The notes under the pieces: model-generated
Seen by the model: the letters and a program-made list of their open reading frames with translations, nothing else
Databases searched by the model: none
What the model was told of the DNA's origin: nothing
In this document: one piece after another, positions 7,988-13,348 of the stretch
Layout of the letters: the number at the start of each line of letters is the position of its first letter
Position numbering within the stretch: the stretch's first letter is position 1
Program-made: the position numbers and the translations under genes
From: Gammaproteobacteria bacterium
Lineage (GTDB): Bacteria > Pseudomonadota > Gammaproteobacteria > SZUA-21
NCBI GenBank assembly: GCA_027021095.1
Contig: JALUUZ010000167.1
Location: 1-13,348, forward strand
Length of the DNA: 13,348 bases
Direction of reading: 5' to 3'

Positions 7988-10048
7988 TCAACCTTGCACC
8001 AATGCGTGAACGTCGGGACAACCCCCAGCCCCATCGATAATCTCCTGCAACAACTGCTGCAGCGGCTGCGGCCGCGCGATGCCAAATCCCTGTACGAAGT
8101 CCACGCCGATCTGCTGCACGCAGTGCAGAATCTCCTGGTTCTCGACAAACTCAGCGATAGTCTGCATCCCCAGTACCTTGCCGATCTCGTGAATCGCGCG
8201 CACCATCGCCGCATCGATCGGGTCATCGGTGACGTCCCTGACAAAGGCGCCGTCGATTTTCAGGTAGTCCATCGGCAGGTGTTTCAGGTAGGCAAAAGAA
8301 CAAAAACCACTGCCGAAATCATCCAGCGCGAAGCGGCAGCCCAAGGCCTTGAGCTTCTGGACCGTCATCTTTGCATTGACGACATCGGAGACGGCGGCAG
8401 TCTCTGTCACTTCAAAACAAATGCTCGCTGCATCGATCGAATATTCCGCTAATTTTTCCTTAATATAACTATACAGCCCCGAATCACTCATCGACGCACC
8501 GGACAAATTGACCGAGAAAATCACCTTGTGGGCAAAGTCCCGGCCAAACTGCTGCAGAATACTGAATACCTTGTCGATCACCCAGTAGTCTATCTTGGTC
8601 ATCAGGTTATAGCGCTCGGCCAGTGGAATAAACATTCCAGGCATGATCAACTCGTCGTTCTCACCCTGCATCCTGATCAGGACTTCCAGGTGACAGCAGG
8701 CATCGTTGTTCGGGTTGACCGCGGCATACTGCTGGGCAAACAGCACGAACCCATCATTGTCCAGCGCATGGATCACGCCGGCAACCGACTCGGTGCCCGC
8801 CTGGGCTGCATCCGATGCCCCCGATAAGGGCTTCTGGATATAGAACCGGTTCCGCCCACTCTCCTTGGCCTGGTAGCAGGCCTTGTCCGCCGAGGCCAGC
8901 ACCGACTGCACATCCGCAGTCTGCGCACTGATGAACGTCACACCGATGCTGGCGCCGATGGAGAACACCTGGTCTTTCCAGCTGAACATAAACTCCTGGA
9001 TACTCTGGTGCAGCTCGGACACGATACTGGTGGCCACGTTCTCCGGACAAAACTCGAGCAGTACCGCGTACTCGTCACCACCGAGCCGGGCCAGCGTATC
9101 GACCTCGCGGATATGTTTTCTGATCAACACACTGATCTGTTTCAGTAACTCGTCACCGGCCAGGTGACCGCAGCTGTCATTGACTATCTTGAAACGGTCG
9201 AGGTCGATAAAGAACACCGCATGCTCGACCTGTTCCTTGTGGGCACGATCGATCGCCGCATTCAGGCGCACCTCGAATTCACGCCGGTTGTACAGGCCGG
9301 TCAGCGAATCATGCGTTGCGTAGTATGCCAGCCTTTCCTTCTGTTCACACAGTTCCTTCGTGGTACGCTTGTGGCCATGGATCTCCTGTTCCACCCGCAC
9401 CTTGTAACGTTTCAGCGCCTGGCGCATCGTATCGAAGCTCTTGACCAGGTAGCCGATCTCGTCACTGCGCGCCTTGGGCAGCTCGACGACATAGTTACCC
9501 TTGGCCAGATCCTTCGACACTCCGGCCATCAGGCGTACCGGGCCACTGACCACTACCTCGAGCAGCACCGCGATCGCCAGCACGACGATCACCAGCAGAA
9601 CCAGCAGGACGACAAAAAAATTCCGCTCCAGCGCCCTGATCTCTGCAAGGTCCGCGGCAAAATCGACCACCAGGTCCAGGGTGCCGATCGTTTTATCCAG
9701 GATCTTGATCGGCTGGTGAATCGCCATGCCCTGCGGACCGGGCTTTGCCAGCGGTCCGGCGTCGACGGGATAAAGTATCCGGTTCTGGCGGTCACGTAAC
9801 TGCAACTGTTTCCAGTTGGTATTGGATTTCAACAGGGAATCCAGCGTGTCGTGGACATTTGCCAGTTGTTCCTGCAGCAACAACGGCACCAGGCTTTCGG
9901 CGACACTCTGCAAGTGATTCTTGACATGCACCCGGTTCTGCTGCGCGATCGATTCACTGAGCCTTGGCAGCCAGTACCATTGCACGTAGACAATAAAGAC
10001 CAGCAGAAAAAACAGCAGTGGAGTAAATAATTTTTGCCGCAGCCTCAT
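7988..10048 (-). CDS. Membrane HAMP-GGDEF-EAL protein (c-di-GMP synthesis/degradation)
   Basis: This 686-aa inner-membrane signalling enzyme has TM1 (about 8-26), a periplasmic region (about 30-142), TM2 (144-166), HAMP (about 167-220), GGDEF (about 238-408) and EAL (about 422-672). The cyclase motif is GGDEY (323-327), an accepted GGDEF variant, with the inhibitory-site residues R314 and D317 (REVD) before it. The EAL signature is EVL (455-457). The other catalytic positions appear present: Asn514, Glu546/Glu549, Asp576-Asp577, Lys597, Glu633 and Gln653. Both activities are therefore possible. The start codon follows the stop of the PhnD-like gene by 6 nt, with GAAGG overlapping that stop, so the two are surely co-transcribed and probably translationally coupled. 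The small periplasmic domain probably receives the ligand state of that binding protein. This partnership is inferred from gene order. Confidence 0.95.
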   Translation of the reverse strand: MRLRQKLFTPLLFFLLVFIVYVQWYWLPRLSESIAQQNRVHVKNHLQSVAESLVPLLLQEQLANVHDTLDSLLKSNTNWKQLQLRDRQNRILYPVDAGPLAKPGPQGMAIHQPIKILDKTIGTLDLVVDFAADLAEIRALERNFFVVLLVLLVIVVLAIAVLLEVVVSGPVRLMAGVSKDLAKGNYVVELPKARSDEIGYLVKSFDTMRQALKRYKVRVEQEIHGHKRTTKELCEQKERLAYYATHDSLTGLYNRREFEVRLNAAIDRAHKEQVEHAVFFIDLDRFKIVNDSCGHLAGDELLKQISVLIRKHIREVDTLARLGGDEYAVLLEFCPENVATSIVSELHQSIQEFMFSWKDQVFSIGASIGVTFISAQTADVQSVLASADKACYQAKESGRNRFYIQKPLSGASDAAQAGTESVAGVIHALDNDGFVLFAQQYAAVNPNNDACCHLEVLIRMQGENDELIMPGMFIPLAERYNLMTKIDYWVIDKVFSILQQFGRDFAHKVIFSVNLSGASMSDSGLYSYIKEKLAEYSIDAASICFEVTETAAVSDVVNAKMTVQKLKALGCRFALDDFGSGFCSFAYLKHLPMDYLKIDGAFVRDVTDDPIDAAMVRAIHEIGKVLGMQTIAEFVENQEILHCVQQIGVDFVQGFGIARPQPLQQLLQEIIDGAGGCPDVHALVQG

Positions 10049-10054
10049 CGGCCT

Positions 10055-10930
10055 TCAACGCCCGCGAAATTCATCCAGGCCGAGCCGGCGCACTGCTTCA
10101 TAGTCCGCTACCGAGGATTCGGTGACCTGCTGAATCGGAATCTTTGCAAGCAATGCCCTGTCCGCACTGTTTTTTCCCATCGCGAGCAGCGCCTGGCGCA
10201 CCGCCTGGATATGCCTGGCTGGAACACGCGGGTGGGCGACGATCGGGTGCGGGCTGACCCCGGCGGTACGGTAGAGTATTCTTATTTTTTTTCGTATCCT
10301 GGGTTTCTGGTGCCGCAGCGTACTGCGCACCCCGCCACCGGCCACGACCAGCTTCTGCACCACGTGCAGGTAGACGGACGAATGAGTCTTGACGTAACGC
10401 GGCACCAGCTTGATTCCATAGCGCTGCGACAGCTCTGACCTTGGAAGCAACGACGCACCCAACGCATTGGCCGACGGAAACGCCACCGTCTTGCCCGAAA
10501 GTTCCTGTACCGACTTGATCGGGCTGTCATTGCGCACGACGATGACTCCCTGCAACACTCGCGCACCATCCCTGACCAGCGGAATATAACCCTGCTTGTT
10601 GTTGGCCACCACCACGTGGTAAGGATTCATATACGCGAAATCGAACTTCCCGGCGATAAAACGGGTTTCAAAGACCGGGATCTGCTCCGAGCCCACCAGT
10701 TCGAAGCGCAAGCCGGTCTTCTGCTCCAGGCGCCGCAGGATCGGGATCCAGGTCTGAAAGATTCTGCGCTGTCCGAACTGGGGGACGACACCAAAACGAT
10801 AGACCTTCGGGGTCTTCGATCCAGTCTCCGCGGCGGCCACCGACACCGGCCAGAAGACCCAGCACGACAGGCCCAGCAGGATCCAGCACACAAAGCGGCC
10901 AGAGAGGCGTCGGAAGACTTGTGTTTTCAT
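10055..10930 (-). CDS. PhnD-like periplasmic substrate-binding protein
   Basis: A 291-aa secreted protein of the phosphate/phosphite/phosphonate-binding group (PhnD-like, Phosphonate-bd family). The signal peptide runs from MKTQVFRRL through a hydrophobic core (CWILLGLSCWVFWPV) to cleavage near VAAA, about residue 34. Family features follow in order: YRFGVVPQFG, WIPILRRLEQKTG, FDFAYMNPYHVVVAN, GYIPLVRDGARVLQGVIVVR, ELSGKTVAFPSANALGASLL, YVKTHSSVYLHVV, and SPHPIVAHPRV. The ligand cannot be told from sequence. No ABC permease or ATPase gene adjoins it. It is instead followed by a GGDEF-EAL gene, so a sensor role is more likely than transport. The ATG at 10930 is preferred over the TTG at 10945, because a promoter candidate places the transcript start at about 10946. 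Confidence 0.92.
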   Translation of the reverse strand: MKTQVFRRLSGRFVCWILLGLSCWVFWPVSVAAAETGSKTPKVYRFGVVPQFGQRRIFQTWIPILRRLEQKTGLRFELVGSEQIPVFETRFIAGKFDFAYMNPYHVVVANNKQGYIPLVRDGARVLQGVIVVRNDSPIKSVQELSGKTVAFPSANALGASLLPRSELSQRYGIKLVPRYVKTHSSVYLHVVQKLVVAGGGVRSTLRHQKPRIRKKIRILYRTAGVSPHPIVAHPRVPARHIQAVRQALLAMGKNSADRALLAKIPIQQVTESSVADYEAVRRLGLDEFRGR

Positions 10931-10952
10931 CAAAAGGCTTACCAATAATCAG

Positions 10953-10982
10953 GTTATCACACGGCAGTTGCTGCTGTTTCAA
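10953..10982 (-). promoter_or_regulatory. Candidate sigma-70 promoter of the binding-protein / GGDEF-EAL operon
   Basis: On the minus strand TTGAAA (10977-10982, five of six -35 bases) and GATAAC (10953-10958, four of six) are 18 nt apart, with TGT before the -10 as an extended -10. The predicted leader is only about 16 nt, which is short but still allows the ATG at 10930. Upstream lies an inverted repeat TTGGGT (10996-11001) / ACCCAA (11012-11017) that could be an operator. Confidence 0.4.
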
Positions 10983-11056
10983 TAAGCATAGCAGTTTGGG
11001 TGGGAATTTTGACCCAATCCTAAGAACACAGTGGACGGGCATGCCCCGATCACTAC

Positions 11057-11125
11057 ACCACCGTTCGTCGCGAGACGGTGCAAGGGTGCGGGCTGGGTGG
11101 CTTTCACGACCGAGGAGCGCGCAGG
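11057..11125 (+). repeat. Dispersed repeat, copy D (single arm)
   Basis: The stretch ACCACCGTTCGTCGCGAGAC, then GGTGCAAGGGTGCGGGCTGG, then GTGGCTTTCACGACCGAGGA and GCGCGCAGG differs from the minus-strand reading of copy A (about 87-155) at only about four positions in 69. It lacks the AGCCCGCATTTCTC outer end seen in copies A and B. It lies between the promoter side of the binding-protein operon and the 3' end of the 389-aa gene. A perfect palindrome GGGCATGCCC (11037-11046) is just to its left. Confidence 0.85.
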
Positions 11126-11206
11126 TGAGTTAGTATGCGTTTGTACACACGCCACCACGACAAACCGCCTCATATCACGCGAAGAGGCCTTTACACGCCG
11201 GCTCGG

Positions 11207-12376
11207 CTAACAGGGCTCATCCAACCTGCTGCTGGCCATTTTGGACAAAATCTCGGCACTTTCGGGACTGATTTTCTGGTTGCAGTACCGGCTGACTCCC
11301 TGGATCACTGCGCTGACCCCAAGCGTCGAAATCAGGTTCTTCTCGTACAGCTGCACTACGGCATCGGCCAGCATGTTCAGCTGATCCGCAGGCACTGCGC
11401 CCTGTGCCTGCGGTCTCACTTCCTGGTTCTCCGGCACAGGCTCTTCTTCTGCCGGGTGATCTCTCTGGGTCACCGTCTCCGCGGTCCGGGGCGGACTTTG
11501 CTCCATCACCTGTGCCGCTTTCGTCTGCGTGGCCGCTGGTGCGGTACTGTCCTGGCTGACTGCCAGGGTCTTTTGACCAAGACGCCTGCGCAGCCTGGCC
11601 GACAGCGGCTCTTTGAACTCCATGTGCAGATGCTGCCGGGAATCCATCACCAGTTTGTTATAGGCCCGCAGGTTGGCGCCAAACGACATCAGGATGATCG
11701 CCGACAGTTCGATCAACAGCGAGCGCCCGACCAGAAAATAAAACTCGGTCGACGCGGCCGGCAGCCCGGTGACCTGCTCGACACGTTTGAAAAAATCAGA
11801 CGAGGTCTGCTTACGGCGGATATTGGCCCGGTACAAGGCTTCACTCAGCTGCATTTTCTTCTGTTCCAGTTTTGCAGCCCGGTTCAGTGAATCCTGGCCC
11901 TTGGCACGGCTGTCTTTATAGATCGACCTGCTCTGCTTTTCAGCGTTGAGCCGGTAGCTGTCGATCACTTTCTGCAGGCTTGCAATCTGGCTGCGCAGGT
12001 ATTGACGCTTTTCATCGATCGCGCTGGCCTGCGACTCCCCGGTCTGCAATGCTGCTTTCTGTGCCAGCGTCATGACTCCGATCGAAAAGCTGAACAACAC
12101 GACCCCAAGCGTAAACAGGATATAGCGCCAGCGCAACGAGTGATAGGTCAATGCCGACGCACCGATAAAACAGATCGACTCGGTGACCTGAAACAGGACC
12201 CCGCCAACGATCAGCATGGTATTGGTCGTCCCGCTGCCTGAAAACTGCGACAGGCCTTGCACCAGGAAATAGCCGGCGACCGCCATACAGGCAAGGCCTG
12301 TGGAAAAAATAAGCATATAGGTGATCGACAACGACGGGTAACGCGTACGATCTGGCTGTTGGGCGTCCGGTTTCAT
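11207..12376 (-). CDS. Unrecognised membrane protein with four TM segments and a coiled coil, 389 aa
   Basis: I do not recognise the family. Three hydrophobic segments lie near the N-terminus (about 18-42, 54-77 and 84-106). A charged, Lys/Gln/Arg-rich helical stretch (about 110-200) probably forms a coiled coil, and a fourth hydrophobic segment follows (about 212-236). Next comes a basic patch (RLRRRLGQK, 261-269), then a Pro/Glu/Gln/Thr-rich, probably disordered linker (about 272-330). A compact C-terminal domain closes the protein (about 332-383, with LNMLADAVVQLYEKN and VSRYCNQKISPESAEIL). The coiled coil would then lie between TM3 and TM4, on the opposite membrane side from the TM2-TM3 loop. 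The ATG at 12376 has no good ribosome binding site; Met21 is an alternative but would cut into TM1. The gene diverges from tdh and has no operon partner here. A regulatory, envelope or mobile-element role cannot be distinguished. Confidence 0.85.
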   Translation of the reverse strand: MKPDAQQPDRTRYPSLSITYMLIFSTGLACMAVAGYFLVQGLSQFSGSGTTNTMLIVGGVLFQVTESICFIGASALTYHSLRWRYILFTLGVVLFSFSIGVMTLAQKAALQTGESQASAIDEKRQYLRSQIASLQKVIDSYRLNAEKQSRSIYKDSRAKGQDSLNRAAKLEQKKMQLSEALYRANIRRKQTSSDFFKRVEQVTGLPAASTEFYFLVGRSLLIELSAIILMSFGANLRAYNKLVMDSRQHLHMEFKEPLSARLRRRLGQKTLAVSQDSTAPAATQTKAAQVMEQSPPRTAETVTQRDHPAEEEPVPENQEVRPQAQGAVPADQLNMLADAVVQLYEKNLISTLGVSAVIQGVSRYCNQKISPESAEILSKMASSRLDEPC

Positions 12377-12516
12377 TCGACTGGTTCAGAAAAGCGGTTG
12401 ACTTTGAGCGTCCTTAGATTACCACGTGTCCATGGATTAATACAGCCGGCTTGGCATTCGCTGTCGCACCGACACACTGTACCAGCCGATTGACACCAAG
12501 CTTTGGCACCAGGCTG

Positions 12517-12546
12517 TGGAATCCGTATCGAATTCGATGCTACACT
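12517..12546 (+). promoter_or_regulatory. Candidate promoter of tdh
   Basis: TACACT (12541-12546, four of six) sits 17-18 nt after TGGAAT (12517-12522, three of six). Transcription would start near 12553, about 40 nt before the tdh start. A near-palindrome CCAAGCTTTGG (12496-12506) immediately upstream could be an operator. The matches are modest. Confidence 0.3.
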
Positions 12547-12594
12547 GAACTGTATTTCCCGGACCCGCAGTCTGACAACACGATGACCACATCG

Positions 12595-13348
12595 ATGAAA
12601 GCACTGGTAAAATCCAGACCGGCGCCTGGTATCTGGATGGAACAGGTTCCCAGGCCAAGTGCCGGGACCAACGAGGTCGTGATCCGCATTCATAAAACCG
12701 GTGTGTGTGGTACAGACCTGCATCTCTATAACTGGGATGACTGGGCACAACGCAATCTCTCGCTGCCACGTGTCATCGGCCACGAATTCGTCGGCGAGAT
12801 CGTCGAAATCGGTGATGGCGTCTACGGCTATGAAATCGGGGACCGGGTCACTGCCGAAGGCCATATCACTTGCGGCATCTGCCGTAACTGCCGTGCCGGC
12901 AAACGTCATCTTTGTGTACATGCTACCGGGATCGGCGGTGGCCGTGACGGCGCGTTCGCGGAATACCTGAAGATGCCGGCCGCCAACCTGTGGAAACTGC
13001 ACAACGATATCAGCTCGGAGATCGCCGCGATACTCGATCCACTGGGCAATGCAGTTCATACCGCACTGTCGTTCGACATCACCGGCGAAGACGTGTTGAT
13101 CACCGGCGCCGGCCCGATCGGCATCATGGCAGCGATCGTCTGCCGTTTCGTCGGTGCACGTCATATCGTGATCACCGATGTCAACGAATACCGCCTCGAC
13201 CTCGTACGCCGGCTCGATGCCGGCCTGGCGGTCAATGTCGCCAATGAAAGCCTCGACGACGTCATCCGGGTGCTGAAGATGAGCAACGGTTTCGATGTCG
13301 GCCTGGAGGTTTCCGGCAACCCCACCGCATTCCGCGCCATGCTGCACC
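12595..13348 (+). CDS. tdh: L-threonine 3-dehydrogenase (3' end outside window)
   Basis: This NAD-dependent, zinc-containing medium-chain dehydrogenase oxidises L-threonine to 2-amino-3-ketobutyrate, which Kbl cleaves to glycine and acetyl-CoA. About 251 of the usual ~341 residues are visible. Starting at MKALVKSRPAPGIWMEQVP, the zinc residues fall exactly on E. coli numbering: catalytic Cys38 and His63, structural Cys93, 96, 99 and 107. Other family segments are VCGTDLHLYNWDDWAQ, GHITCGICRNCRAG, DPLGNAVHTALSFD, the nucleotide-binding GAGPIG, and VITDVNEYRL. An ATG at 12583 would add four residues (MTTS) not seen in E. coli Tdh. Neither start has a clear ribosome binding site. Unlike the kbl-tdh order of E. 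coli, no kbl lies upstream: the neighbour is a divergent membrane-protein gene. kbl, if linked, would be beyond the window. Confidence 0.96.
   Translation, partial: MKALVKSRPAPGIWMEQVPRPSAGTNEVVIRIHKTGVCGTDLHLYNWDDWAQRNLSLPRVIGHEFVGEIVEIGDGVYGYEIGDRVTAEGHITCGICRNCRAGKRHLCVHATGIGGGRDGAFAEYLKMPAANLWKLHNDISSEIAAILDPLGNAVHTALSFDITGEDVLITGAGPIGIMAAIVCRFVGARHIVITDVNEYRLDLVRRLDAGLAVNVANESLDDVIRVLKMSNGFDVGLEVSGNPTAFRAMLH

Noticed and set aside
12373..13347. 324-aa minus-strand open frame
   Set aside because: It lies antisense to tdh, whose plus-strand product matches L-threonine 3-dehydrogenase residue by residue including all zinc ligands.

Overview
The window looks like chromosomal DNA from a free-living or symbiotic gammaproteobacterium. 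Its Ung, Tex and Tdh proteins follow the E. coli proteins almost motif for motif, the GC content is moderately high, and several genes are cyclic-di-GMP signalling proteins. No rRNA, tRNA, CRISPR array, transposase, integrase or phage gene was found. Closer placement is not possible from the sequence alone. The dispersed palindromic repeats remind me of those in sulfur-oxidising gammaproteobacteria, but that is recollection and has not been checked.

Layout. Positions 1-600 (minus strand) hold two small unrecognised genes: one of 69 aa with a very good ribosome binding site, and one cut by the window edge whose frame runs into a dispersed repeat. A 12-bp hairpin lies between them. Positions 600-993 carry no convincing gene, but they hold a chain of five stem-loops (612-791) and a short repeat fragment. 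A small secreted protein (994-1392, plus) then converges on ung (1405-2076, minus). Positions 2077-2545 hold a palindromic repeat and a long leader region. These precede a two-TM PAS-GGDEF-EAL protein (2546-5287). A 105-bp inverted-repeat element (5375-5479) separates it from tex (5575-7896). Converging on tex is a minus-strand pair: a PhnD-like periplasmic binding protein (10055-10930) followed 6 nt later by a HAMP-GGDEF-EAL protein (7988-10048). Another repeat copy (11057-11125) separates this operon from an unrecognised four-TM coiled-coil protein (11207-12376, minus). That gene diverges from a partial L-threonine 3-dehydrogenase gene (12595 to the window end, plus).

How the genes relate. 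Two bifunctional-looking c-di-GMP enzymes flank tex. One has its own membrane sensor region plus PAS. The other is probably fed by the PhnD-like protein acting as a periplasmic ligand sensor, because no ABC permease or ATPase is present. Ung (DNA repair), Tex (RNA-associated factor) and Tdh (threonine catabolism) are housekeeping genes. The most unusual material is non-coding: a dispersed palindromic repeat family at four intergenic loci, an unrelated element with 21-bp inverted termini, and the stem-loop chain before the 69-aa gene.
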